Source: Prevotella sp.
Lineage (GTDB): Bacteria > Bacteroidota > Bacteroidia > Bacteroidales > Bacteroidaceae
DNA length: 42,384 bases
Reading direction: 5' to 3'
Assembly (NCBI GenBank): GCA_017561825.1
Contig: JAFZBK010000035.1
Coordinates: forward strand, 1 to 42,384
A model generated the notes under the pieces. It was not told where the DNA came from. It did not search any database and saw only the letters and a program-made list of their open reading frames with translations. The translations under genes were made by a program, and so were the position numbers. Shown here in pieces: positions 14,905 to 24,400 of this stretch. Position 1 is the first letter of the stretch; every line of letters begins with the position of its first letter.

Positions 14905-16568
14905 TTGTTAAGGTAGCAGATAGCATCATCTCACCCTTAGGTTGTTCTACAGAAGAGAACTACAGGGCGGTGAAAGAAGGGAAGTCGGCACTGCGACAGT
15001 ATCAGTGGCCGGATCTCCCTGAACCGTTCGTGGCTTCGCTCATCAATGACGGCGAAAGAGATGATGACCATACAACAACGCGTTTCGAGACTCTGGTCAT
15101 ACAAGTCATCCAGAACCTTATCCCTCAGTTATCGTTCGACCTCTCATCTCCTCGGGTGATCTTCATCCTGTCAACAACGAAAGGAAACGTGGACCTGCTG
15201 GAGAAGAATAATCAAAAGGATGCCACCTGCAGTGCTTATCCTGGAGATACCGCAAAGAAGATCGCGGAGCATTTCGGGAATCCTAACCGACCAATTGTCG
15301 TTTCCAATGCCTGTATATCAGGACTCTGTGCGCAGATTGCTGCGGTGCGGGCAATGGAAAGCGGACGGTACGACTATGCCGTCGTGGTGGGTGCAGATGT
15401 GCAGTCACGCTTCATCATCTCCGGATTTCAGTCGTTCAAGGCTTTATCCCCATCTCCCTGCAAGCCTTTCGATGCAGACCGGCAGGGATTGAACTTAGGT
15501 GAGGCCGCCGCAGCTATCGTCTATCAGCGAGTGGAGAACGTGCAGCCAGGACAATGGGTTGCTGGAAAAGGAGCGATCTGCAATGATGCGAACCATATCT
15601 CAGGACCGTCACGGACGGGTGAAGGTAGCTACAGGGCCTTGCGAACGGTATTGGAAGATGCCGACATGGAGAAAATCGCCTTCGTGAATGTTCATGGTAC
15701 TGCCACGATGTACAACGATGAGATGGAGAGTATCGCCATTGAAAGGGTAGGACTGATTGACAAACCCATAAATTCATTGAAAGGTTATTTCGGTCATACC
15801 TTAGGCGCAGCGGGTATCCTTGAAGTTATCCTCTCCATGCGAGCAATAGAGGATCATACCGTACTTGCCACTCGAGGATTCGAATCGTTAGGCGTGAGCA
15901 GACCAGTAAAGGTGTCTGCAGAACATCGCACTACGGACAAGGACTGTTTTGTGAAACTGCTTTCGGGCTTTGGCGGATGTAATGCGGCCATGCTGTTCAA
16001 AAGAGCTGGCGGTGTTCACGTCACGTCGCAAGTTACGATCTCGCCTGAAGAGGTGATCTTGAATGGGGAAAAACTCCAGACAACAGCACAAGGTGGTGCT
16101 TTGCTGACGGAACTGTATCGGGAACATATCAACGATTACCCGAAGTTCTTCAAGATGGACGAGCTGAGTAAACTGGGTTTTGTGGCTTCTGAACTGCTGT
16201 TGCAAAGCATCAACGACCGTCATATGGACAGCAGTGATCGGGCTATTATCTTGTTTAACCGTACGGGTTCGTTGTGTAACGACAGGAAATATCAGACAAC
16301 AATCAGTGACATAGACAATTTCTTCCCCAGTCCGTCACTCTTCGTTTATACCCTTCCGAACATCGTTACGGGTGAGATAGCAATAAGAAATAAGTATTAT
16401 GGTGAAACCTCCTTCTATGTCATTGACCACGATGATCCAGAACTGATTCGCGAAACGGCAGAGAATGCTCTCCGTCAGGGAACGGTTAACAGCGTGATCT
16501 GCGGATGGCTCGACTGCGAAGACCAAGACCACTTCATGGCAAGAATGGAAATCATAGAGAAACAATAA
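14901..16568 (+). CDS. Beta-ketoacyl synthase with C-terminal KS-like extension
   Basis: A 555-residue protein from ATG 14901, which shares an ATGA junction with the thioesterase. Residues 1-370 are a condensing enzyme with C138 in VVSNACISGLC, H265 in NVHGTATMYND and H299 in GYFGHTLGAAG. Residues ~370-555 are extra: they include SPSLFVYTLPNIVTGEIAIR, which resembles the Pfam ketoacyl-synt_2 (PF13723) region of chain-length-factor-like proteins. All KS catalytic residues are kept, so the extension probably modifies chain length or partner choice. This is the second of three KS proteins. Confidence 0.8.
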   Translation: MIVKVADSIISPLGCSTEENYRAVKEGKSALRQYQWPDLPEPFVASLINDGERDDDHTTTRFETLVIQVIQNLIPQLSFDLSSPRVIFILSTTKGNVDLLEKNNQKDATCSAYPGDTAKKIAEHFGNPNRPIVVSNACISGLCAQIAAVRAMESGRYDYAVVVGADVQSRFIISGFQSFKALSPSPCKPFDADRQGLNLGEAAAAIVYQRVENVQPGQWVAGKGAICNDANHISGPSRTGEGSYRALRTVLEDADMEKIAFVNVHGTATMYNDEMESIAIERVGLIDKPINSLKGYFGHTLGAAGILEVILSMRAIEDHTVLATRGFESLGVSRPVKVSAEHRTTDKDCFVKLLSGFGGCNAAMLFKRAGGVHVTSQVTISPEEVILNGEKLQTTAQGGALLTELYREHINDYPKFFKMDELSKLGFVASELLLQSINDRHMDSSDRAIILFNRTGSLCNDRKYQTTISDIDNFFPSPSLFVYTLPNIVTGEIAIRNKYYGETSFYVIDHDDPELIRETAENALRQGTVNSVICGWLDCEDQDHFMARMEIIEKQ

Positions 16569-16583
16569 ATGTAAACAATAAAC

Positions 16584-16841
16584 ATGGAATCAATTAAGAA
16601 AGAACTGAAAGAACAGATTATTGAAGCACTGAACTTGGAAGATATGCAGCCGGAGGACATCGACGATGCCGCTCCTCTCTTCGGAGAAGGACTGGGACTC
16701 GACTCCATCGATGCTCTTGAGTTGATCGTGCTGATGGAAAAGAACTATGGTATCAAAATCAAGGATCCTGCCCTCGGCAAGGAGATCTTCCGGTCGGTTG
16801 ACACCATGGCTGACTATGTAGTAGCAAACAGAACCAAATAG
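16584..16841 (+). CDS. Acyl carrier protein 2
   Basis: An 85-residue ACP with the attachment Ser S41 in GLGLDSIDALEL. Compared with ACP 1 it has DSI instead of DSL and a GEGLGLD loop like polyketide ACPs. Its position between two KS genes, 6 bp before the KS-CLF fusion, suggests it serves chain elongation; which ACP carries the starter is not shown by sequence. Confidence 0.9.
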   Translation: MESIKKELKEQIIEALNLEDMQPEDIDDAAPLFGEGLGLDSIDALELIVLMEKNYGIKIKDPALGKEIFRSVDTMADYVVANRTK

Positions 16842-16847
16842 TATTTC

Positions 16848-18950
16848 ATGGAAGTCTGGATAACAGGAGCCGGTATCATCTCCGCCATCGGTAATAACAA
16901 GACCGAGACGCTGGAGGCTTTGCAGAGCCATCGTTCTGGCATCGCACCTGTTCACTACCTCCAAACGGAGCATCAGGAACTGCCCGTAGGAGAGGTGAGG
17001 ATGAGCGATGAACAATTGAAGGACCTGCTGGGCATCCATGAGGAGCCGACTACCCGTACGGCATTGATGGGAATCATCGCCATGAAGGAGGCACTGCAGG
17101 AAGCAGAACTCTTGGTTGATGGTACCCGATTAGGACGGAAGATCGCAATGATCTCTGGTACTACCGTAGGGGGTATGGACAGAACCGAGCAGTATTATCT
17201 GGACATGTTCGACCATGACAAGCATCTGGAGTATATAGGAACACATGACTGTGGTGCTTCCACAGAGATGATGGCCGACTATTTCGGGGGGTTCGACATG
17301 GTAACAACGGTATCTACAGCCTGCTCATCCGCTGCCAATGCCATTGTTACTGGAGCAAACCTAATCCGTAGCGGTCAGTACGACATCGTTGTGGTGGGTG
17401 GCAGTGAGTGTCTTACCCGGTATCATCTGAACGGTTTCCGTACGCTGATGATCCTGGATCCGGAGCCTTGCAGACCCTTTGATGCCACGCGAGCAGGCCT
17501 CAACTTGGGTGAGGGTGCTTCCTTCCTGGTACTGGAGTCGGAGGCTTCTGCCCGACAAAGAGGAATTGCCTGTCAAGCTATCCTCTCAGGATATGGCAAT
17601 GCCTGTGATGCATTCCACCAGACGGCTTCTTCAGAACAAGGTGAAGGTGCTTTCCTGGCGATGCGAAAAGCATTGCAGATGGCCGATATACCGTCAGGTG
17701 AGATTCAGTATGTGAACGCTCATGGCACGGGAACGCCGAACAATGATGCCAGTGAGAGTCATGCCTTACTACGGATCTTTGGCACGACCATGCCAGCCGT
17801 ATCGTCAACAAAGGCATTCACGGGTCATACCACCAGTGCTTCAGGCTCCATTGAAGCCACGATTTGTCTGCTGGCCTTGCAGCATCAGTTCATTCCTGTG
17901 AACCTGAACTGGCGTCAGCCAATGGAGGACGGAATCGTTCCTTTTGTGGGTGAGCAACACCAATCCACAGGAACGTTACGTCATGTCATGTGTAACTCCT
18001 TCGGCTTTGGTGGTAATGATACTTCGTTCATTCTTTCGAGTAAGGAGGAAGGAGAAAGGAGTAAGGAGAAAGGAGGATGGAGTAAGGAGAGAATATATAT
18101 CCGTGCCGTAGCCCAGATTTCCATTCAACAGCCGCTGAGTGAAGAGTGGATGAAGAATCCTATCCATTATGATACGCCGTTTGCACAAGCTGTCGATCCC
18201 GACTTCCGCGAGTTCATGAATCCCATGCAGAGTAGAAGGATGGGGAAGGTATTAAGAAGAGCACTCGTTACGGCACTGCAGACATTGAAGGAATCTGGGA
18301 CTGATCAGCTGGATGCCATCATCATGGGTACAGGACTGGGTTGTCTGGAGAATACGGAACGCTTCCTCGATCAGATGTGTAGGGAAGGGGAGAGCTTATT
18401 GAAACCCACCTATTTCATGCAGTCAACGCATAACACCATCAGTTCGATGCTGGGAATCCAGTTGGGATGTCATGGCTATAACACCACCTATTCCCATCAG
18501 GAGCTGTCATTTGACAGTGCTTTGCTCGATGCTGTCACACAGATGCGGATGGGTTTGATAAAGAACGCACTGGTATGCGGTAATGACGAACTGACGTCAG
18601 CGGCATGTGCCGTCATTCAGAAAGCAGGACTCTTCGGACAACAAGGACAACCCGTAACGGGTGAGGGTTCTGTGTCCATGTTGCTGACAATTGATCCGGA
18701 AGGGGCGTTGTGCGAGATTACAAATATCTCTTTTGGTGATGATACGAATCAGAAAGGGTCGGTTTTCTCTGCACAGGAGTATTTTGGTGGCGGTTTCAAC
18801 TCGTCGGCCTTCAATGTCTATGCGGCTGTATGCTGTCTGAAAAAGGGAGTATTGCCCGATGGACAGTCGGTGGAGGAGCTGACAGTGAATAACCATACTC
18901 GCGGAGGACAAGTTTCACATATTCAATTAAGGAGGGTTTTATGCGACTGA
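16848..18950 (+). CDS. Ketosynthase fused to chain-length-factor-like domain (KS-CLF)
   Basis: A 700-residue protein made of two condensing-enzyme modules. Residues 1-397 form a complete KS: C159 in VSTACSSAAN, H292 in NAHGTGTPNND, H327 in AFTGHTTSASG, and SFGFGGNDTSFIL. Residues 398-414 are a Ser/Lys/Glu/Gly linker. Residues 415-700 match the ketoacyl-synt_2 type: MNPMQSRRMGKVLRRAL, then TYFMQSTHNTISSMLG. Where a KS would have Cys the sequence reads YSHQELS (Q551/E552), so this half is inactive like a CLF. In E. coli the equivalents, ApeO and ApeC, are separate subunits of a heterodimer. It overlaps the next gene by 10 bp. Confidence 0.85.
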   Translation: MEVWITGAGIISAIGNNKTETLEALQSHRSGIAPVHYLQTEHQELPVGEVRMSDEQLKDLLGIHEEPTTRTALMGIIAMKEALQEAELLVDGTRLGRKIAMISGTTVGGMDRTEQYYLDMFDHDKHLEYIGTHDCGASTEMMADYFGGFDMVTTVSTACSSAANAIVTGANLIRSGQYDIVVVGGSECLTRYHLNGFRTLMILDPEPCRPFDATRAGLNLGEGASFLVLESEASARQRGIACQAILSGYGNACDAFHQTASSEQGEGAFLAMRKALQMADIPSGEIQYVNAHGTGTPNNDASESHALLRIFGTTMPAVSSTKAFTGHTTSASGSIEATICLLALQHQFIPVNLNWRQPMEDGIVPFVGEQHQSTGTLRHVMCNSFGFGGNDTSFILSSKEEGERSKEKGGWSKERIYIRAVAQISIQQPLSEEWMKNPIHYDTPFAQAVDPDFREFMNPMQSRRMGKVLRRALVTALQTLKESGTDQLDAIIMGTGLGCLENTERFLDQMCREGESLLKPTYFMQSTHNTISSMLGIQLGCHGYNTTYSHQELSFDSALLDAVTQMRMGLIKNALVCGNDELTSAACAVIQKAGLFGQQGQPVTGEGSVSMLLTIDPEGALCEITNISFGDDTNQKGSVFSAQEYFGGGFNSSAFNVYAAVCCLKKGVLPDGQSVEELTVNNHTRGGQVSHIQLRRVLCD
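18038..18089 (+). repeat. 21-bp repeat encoding the KS-CLF linker
   Basis: GAGTAAGGAG occurs at 18038, 18059 and 18080, exactly 21 bp apart and in frame, giving SKEEGER, SKEKGGW and SKER. The intervening bases are GGAG/AAAGG variants. The purine-rich GAGTAAGGAG sequence is of the same slipped type as the spacer at 13127-13158. Confidence 0.8.
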
Positions 18951-19291
18951 TCATCTTATCCATTATCCAAAGTATCTTGCTGTGTGGCGGACAGGTGTTA
19001 TTGAAGTTCGCGCTAAACAAGATGGGAATGTTCTCATGGACGTCAGATTTCTTCGTCAGGAATCTCACCAACTGGTGGTTCCTGGGATGTGGTATCTGCT
19101 ATCTGGCAGCTACGGTACTGTGGATGTATATCGTGAAAAACTTCCCGTTCAGTATGGCATATCCCATGATATCCCTGAGTTATGTGTTCGGCATGATTGC
19201 CGCGATGTGGTTCTTCCACGAGCAGATCCCCCTTATCCGTTGGGTAGGCGTGTTCCTGATAATGAGTGGATGTGTTTTAATTGCTAAATGA
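18941..19291 (+). CDS. Small four-helix membrane protein, EamA/SMR-like
   Basis: A 116-residue integral membrane protein with four predicted transmembrane helices (about residues 3-21, 45-65, 70-90, 97-114). It starts LIILSIIQSILLCGGQVLLK and ends VFLIMSGCVLIAK, like the short drug/metabolite transporters EmrE and the ArnE/ArnF flippase subunits. In this setting a lipid-linked intermediate could be the substrate, flipped across the inner membrane; this is inferred. It overlaps the KS-CLF gene by 10 bp. Confidence 0.75.
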   Translation: MRLIILSIIQSILLCGGQVLLKFALNKMGMFSWTSDFFVRNLTNWWFLGCGICYLAATVLWMYIVKNFPFSMAYPMISLSYVFGMIAAMWFFHEQIPLIRWVGVFLIMSGCVLIAK

Positions 19292-19301
19292 GGAATGTGG
19301 A

Positions 19302-19958
19302 ATGAATATGAATAGAATGAGAATAAGAATGATCATATGGCTGATGATGGCAGGGATGTTTTCCTGCTTGTCATTACATGCCCAGACAAAGGTTCCTGCA
19401 GCCCAGGCAAAGACGATGATTGCCAAGATCAATGCTGCGGCAGCGAAGATCCATACAATACAGTGTGATTTCCAACAGACGAAATCCTTGTCATTCCTGA
19501 ACGACAAGATGGTTTCCAAAGGGGTGATGAGTTATGACCATACGGGGAAGTTGCGCTGGGAATACACGTCACCTTATAGTTATGTATTCATCATCAATAA
19601 CAACCGTGTGCATATCAAGACATCCAAGAACAGTAATACGATTGATATACGGTCGAGCCGACTGTTCCAAGGTATCGCCCGTGTGATGATGAACAGCGTG
19701 ACAGGAAAGAGTCTGGCCAACGACAGTGACTTCTCCGTAGAGATGTACACGGTGGGTGACGAATGGATGGCCTTGCTTACTCCGAAGGGAAAAGAGATGA
19801 AGGCGCTGTTCAAAACAATCCGTCTGCATTTTGACAAGACTCGTCAGATGGTGTCGAAAGTGGAGATGGTTGAGAAGAACGGTGATAACACAGTGATCCA
19901 ACTCACGCATGTCAAGACCAATGGAAAGATTGATGAGAAGACTTTTGCTATTCGTTAG
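19302..19958 (+). CDS. LolA-like periplasmic lipid/lipoprotein carrier
   Basis: A protein of about 218 residues with a signal peptide (IIWLMMAGMFSCLSLHAQ) and the LolA fold pattern: IQCDFQQTKSLSFLNDK, GKLRWEYTSPYSYVFIINNN and a C-terminal VEMVEKNGDNTVIQLTHV strand pair. LolA homologues occur in aryl-polyene and flexirubin clusters, where they probably carry the hydrophobic product or its lipid across the periplasm rather than lipoproteins. ATG 19302 is chosen; an in-frame ATG at 19308 and a TTG at 19281 are alternatives. Confidence 0.8.
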   Translation: MNMNRMRIRMIIWLMMAGMFSCLSLHAQTKVPAAQAKTMIAKINAAAAKIHTIQCDFQQTKSLSFLNDKMVSKGVMSYDHTGKLRWEYTSPYSYVFIINNNRVHIKTSKNSNTIDIRSSRLFQGIARVMMNSVTGKSLANDSDFSVEMYTVGDEWMALLTPKGKEMKALFKTIRLHFDKTRQMVSKVEMVEKNGDNTVIQLTHVKTNGKIDEKTFAIR

Positions 19959-20364
19959 TCTGATGACTGTCGTACAACTCCATGCCATCAACCTGGAGGG
20001 GAAACGACAGTATAATGTCATCATCGAGACAGGTAAGGCAAGTCTGTCGGGCATCTGTATCATCAAGACCGACGAGACGGGTAGCAAGGGAGCCATCGTG
20101 AATGAGTTCGGCATTCAAGCGCTCGACTTCACAGTGAGTGCTGGCCGTCGTAAGGTTCGATTGCATCATGTGGTCGATTTCCTGAACCGATGGTATATTA
20201 AGCGGGTACTGCGGAAAGACCTGCAGTATATATTCCGTAACATAGAATCAACAAGTGATCGCAACAGGGAACTGCGTGTGGAAGGTGATACCACCATCAT
20301 GCAAAACCGGAAGCATCATATCACATACACCTTTACAGAGATCCAAGATGAAACTGATCAATAA
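19933..20364 (+). CDS. Exported protein of unknown function in the pigment cluster
   Basis: A 143-residue protein from ATG 19933, with signal peptide MRRLLLFVSLMTVVQLHA. The mature part is basic and beta-rich: YNVIIETGKASLSGICIIK, then DETGSKGAIVNEFGIQALDF. It overlaps the LolA-like gene by 26 bp and the dehydratase gene by 17 bp, so it is translationally embedded in the operon. By position it could correspond to the small periplasmic or lipoprotein genes (for example DUF3261) of proteobacterial aryl-polyene clusters, but no lipobox is visible and I cannot assign a family. Confidence 0.65.
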   Translation: MRRLLLFVSLMTVVQLHAINLEGKRQYNVIIETGKASLSGICIIKTDETGSKGAIVNEFGIQALDFTVSAGRRKVRLHHVVDFLNRWYIKRVLRKDLQYIFRNIESTSDRNRELRVEGDTTIMQNRKHHITYTFTEIQDETDQ

Positions 20365-20698
20365 GATGTTCTCCATTATAAGTGAGGGGAAGACCGTCAT
20401 CATCGAACTGCATCCCGATCATCCCATCTACCAGGCGCACTTCCCGGGGAATCCCATTACGCCTGGTGTTTGCATCGTACAGATGATTACGGAGATACTG
20501 GAGAACAAGTTCAACTGTCAACTCGAACTGGAGAAGGTGACGAACCTGAAGTTCGTGCAACCACTTTCTCCCCACGAAACGCCGACAGTGGACATTCTTT
20601 TCAACTCCATCGTCCATGACGAAGGACGATATAAGGTGAAGGGAACAGTGTTCCATCACGAAACCATATTTACGAAATTCTCCATCATCTATCGATGA
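20348..20698 (+). CDS. Hotdog-fold dehydratase (ApeI/FabA-FabZ-like)
   Basis: A 116-residue hotdog protein. The core motif HFPGNPITPGVCIVQM corresponds to the GHFP-x-x-P-x-x-PGV signature. The residue where FabZ has its catalytic Glu is Gln here (VCIVQM), as in other ApeI-type proteins where this position is not the classical acid. It probably acts with the 14051 hotdog enzyme as a two-subunit dehydratase. ATG 20348 is chosen because it precedes the first domain strand (MKLINKMFSIIS); it ends with an ATGA overlap into the glycosyltransferase. Confidence 0.75.
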   Translation: MKLINKMFSIISEGKTVIIELHPDHPIYQAHFPGNPITPGVCIVQMITEILENKFNCQLELEKVTNLKFVQPLSPHETPTVDILFNSIVHDEGRYKVKGTVFHHETIFTKFSIIYR

Positions 20699-21465
20699 AC
20701 CAGACGAAAGAGATCATGAAGCAGCATCGTATCTGCGTGATTGTGCCGACGTACAATAACGCAACGACAGTCGTGAGTGTCGTCGAGAAGATTCTGCTCA
20801 TGACCGATGATGTTATCGTGGTTATCGATGGTTGTACGGATGATACACGGGAACGACTGGATGAAGCTCAGGTGAATGTGGTGCGTGTTGACTATCCTGA
20901 GAATCGTGGAAAAGGACACGCGCTGGTGGCAGGCTTCAAGAAGGCTTTGGAGATGAAGTATGACTATGCCATCACCATGGATGCTGACGGACAGCATAAG
21001 CCAGAGGATATCCCGGTTTTTGTGGAAACCCTACAGCAACATCCCGGTTCCCTGATTATCGGGGCACGCAACCTCCATCAGGAGAACATGCCACAAGGGA
21101 ATACCTTTGCCAACAAGTTCTCTAATTTCTGGTTCAAGATACAGACGGGTATTGCCTTGCAGGATACGCAGACGGGCTATCGTCTCTATCCGTTGCATCG
21201 ATTGTCTGGCCTGCGATGGATCACCTCACGCTATGAGGCTGAGCTGGAACTGCTCGTCTTTTCCGCTTGGGCGAATATCCCGATCCATTCGATTTCTGTT
21301 CATGTGTATTATCCTCCGAAGGGAGAACGCGTGAGTCATTTCCGTCCCTTTGCCGACTTCGCCCGTATCAGTATTCTGAATACGGTTCTTTGTTTCCTGG
21401 CCGTTTTTTATGGCTGGCCAAGACGAATCATTCATCAACTACTTCATCATGGTCAGGTTCTTTGA
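20695..21465 (+). CDS. Family 2 glycosyltransferase
   Basis: A 256-residue GT-A enzyme. The nucleotide-sugar site starts CVIVPTYNNATT, with VVIDGCTDDT and the metal-binding DADGQH. The C-terminus has a hydrophobic segment (SILNTVLCFLAVFYGWP) that would hold it at the inner membrane, as in dolichyl-phosphate-mannose-synthase-like enzymes. A sugar or sugar-phosphate is probably added to the lipid carrier or the pigment head. It overlaps the MMPL gene by 17 bp. Confidence 0.85.
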   Translation: MNQTKEIMKQHRICVIVPTYNNATTVVSVVEKILLMTDDVIVVIDGCTDDTRERLDEAQVNVVRVDYPENRGKGHALVAGFKKALEMKYDYAITMDADGQHKPEDIPVFVETLQQHPGSLIIGARNLHQENMPQGNTFANKFSNFWFKIQTGIALQDTQTGYRLYPLHRLSGLRWITSRYEAELELLVFSAWANIPIHSISVHVYYPPKGERVSHFRPFADFARISILNTVLCFLAVFYGWPRRIIHQLLHHGQVL

Positions 21466-24400
21466 GACGATATACGATTACCTGTCGGGGAAGCGTTGGC
21501 TTGTAACGGTCTTCCTCCTTCTATTCGTCGTGGGATGCGCCGTCCTTTCCCTTCGTATGCATCATGAAGAGGACATCGCGAAGTTCCTGCCGCAGAATGA
21601 GCAGAATGAGAAATATGCAGAAATCTACCAACGACTGACAAGACAGGATCAGATTGTTGTCGTTTTTTCATCAAGAGATACGGTTGATGTAGTGCCTGCC
21701 GATACGATAGGAGAGGCAATGGATTACTTCGGGGAAACTCTTCAGACGTTTGATAGTCTGCAGGTTATCAAGGATATGCAGATCAGAACGGATGAGTCGC
21801 AGATGCTGGAAGTGATGGATTTCATCGGTCAGAACGCCCCGTATTTTCTGCAGGAAGACGACTACCGAAGGATGGATTCCCTCTTACAGCAGTCGGACTA
21901 CATAGCGGAGCAAATGGCGGAGAACAAACAACTGCTGAACCTCCCTGCAGCTGGAGGCAGGATGGAAGGTATGCGACAGGATCCGCTCCGTCTTTTCTCA
22001 CCTTTATTAAGTAGGATGCAGCAGTTCCGGATGACCAGTTCGTTTGATGTCATCGACGGCTGTGTCTTCACCAACGACGGACGGAGCGCACTGGCCTTCC
22101 TTTCTTCTCCCTACGGCATGAGCGAGTCGGCACAGAATGCCGCTTTGCAGTCGATGCTCGACAGTGTGATGCAACGTACGGAACAGGAATATCCTTCCTT
22201 GAAGGTCTCTGCCATCGGTGCCCCATTGGTGGCAGCAGGGAATGCACGACAGATCAAGAAGGACAGTGTGCTGGCGGTATCGTTGGCTGTGGTCCTGATC
22301 TTGTTGCTGTTGGCTTTCCATTACAGACGACTGTCCGACCTGTGGTGGTTGGGTTGTTCCTTGGCATTTGGATGGCTCTTCGCGATGGCTGGGATGTCAC
22401 TTTTCCGCGACAGTGTATCCGTCATTGTATTAGGAATCGGTTCCGTGATCATCGGTATCGCGGTGAACTATCCGTTGCATTTCCTCGATCATCTCAGGGA
22501 AACGGCTGATACCCGACAGACACTTCGTGACATGGTGCCCCCGCTGCTGATAGGAAATATAACAACGGTGAGTGCTTTCCTGTGTCTGGTGTGGCTCGAT
22601 GCTGCAGCCATGCGCGACTTAGGTTGGTTTGGTTCCCTGATGCTCATAGGTACCATCTTGTTCGTATTGGTGTTCCTGCCCTTGTATGTAAGCAGGAAAA
22701 AGCCAGTCCGAAGCCTTCGGACTGAGAGTCCGCAAGCTTCGGACTGTGAGTCCGCACCGTTCGGACTGGGAGTTCGCACCAAGCGGACTACACTCCGCGC
22801 ACTCATCATCCTACTGATAACCGTCGTGTTGGGTTTCTTTAGTACGAAGACTTCCTTTGATTCCGATCTGCGGAACATCAATTACATGACTGACCAGCAA
22901 CAGGAGGATATGCAGTTGCTCTCTGCCGTAACCCGTGAAGCACCTGTCTATGTGGTGGCAGAAGGGAAGACGCTGGATGAGGCATTGAAGGAGAATGAGA
23001 CAACGGTCCTGCCGAAGATTCAAAGGATGCAGCAGGAAGGGAGTATCAAGAGTGTGAGTGGAACAGGATATTTCCTGCCGACGGAAGATGTTCAGGAAGA
23101 GCGGATCAGCAGGTGGAATCAGTTCTGGTCACAGCATGCCAAGACCGTTTCTGCGGAACTGAAGCGCCAGTGTGCCCTGCAAGGTTTCAACGAGCAGGCC
23201 TTCGCTCCGTTCTTCGAGATGATTCAAACGACGTATGAGCCGCAGTCATCATCCTATTTCGATCCCATCATCTCCCTGCTGAACGATACCTATATCATGA
23301 ATGATGAGACGACAGGGAAGGTGCAAGTAGTGAGCTACATCCAGACAGATGATGAGCAGACCGTGAAGAAGGTCGTTAACGACGCCCGTTCTGCCTACTC
23401 CTTCGCGTTCAGTCAGCAGGATATTGGTAACCAACTGGTACAGGTGCTGTCAGACAGCTTCAACTACATCGGCTTCGTTTGCGGATTCGTGGTGTTCTTC
23501 TTCCTGTGGATTTCCTTCGGTAGCATCGAACTCTCACTGATGTCGTTCCTGCCCTTGGCGGTGGGCTGGGTGTGGATCTTAGGATTGATGCACCTGCTGG
23601 GTATTCAGTTCAATATCGTGAATGTTATTCTTGCTACGTTTATCTTCGGACAAGGTGACGACTATACCATATTCATTACCGAAGGATTATTATATGAATA
23701 TACAACGGGGAAGAAACGACTGGCCTCCTACAAGCGGAGCGTAGCGCTATCTGCCATCCTCATGTTCATCGGTATCGGTACGCTGATCTTTGCCAAACAC
23801 CCTGCTTTGCGGTCGTTGGCCGAGATAACCATCATCGGTATGTTTACCGTGGTACTGATGGCTTACTACCTGCCACCGATGGTGTTCAGGTGGCTCACCA
23901 GAGGGAAACAGGCTCCTGAAGTCTCAACTCTGACATCTAAAGTCATCACCCAACCATTACCCATCACGTTGGGACGTTTCATGCGTTCCCTGTTCTCCAT
24001 CGTCTTCTTCCTGCTGATGATGTATCTGTTCATGCTTCCGTTCACGTGGTTGTATTTCCATATCGGTAAGAACACGGAAGAGAAGAAGCTGAAATATCAT
24101 CGACTCTTACAGAAGGTGTCCAACTTTGTCATCCATCGTGTGCCGGGAGTGAAGTTCTACATGGAGAATCGGGTAGGCGAGACCTTCGAAAAACCTGCCG
24201 TGGTGATCTGTAATCATCAGTCACACCTTGACCTGATGTGCTTGATGATGCTCACGCCGAGGATCGTTTTCCTTACAAACGACTGGGTTTGGCATAATCC
24301 GTTCTATGGCTTGGTGATCCATCAGGCGGAGTTCTATCCCGTGAGTGACGGCATTGAGGCGCATGTGGATCAATTGCGTTCGTTGTATGAACGGGGCTAT

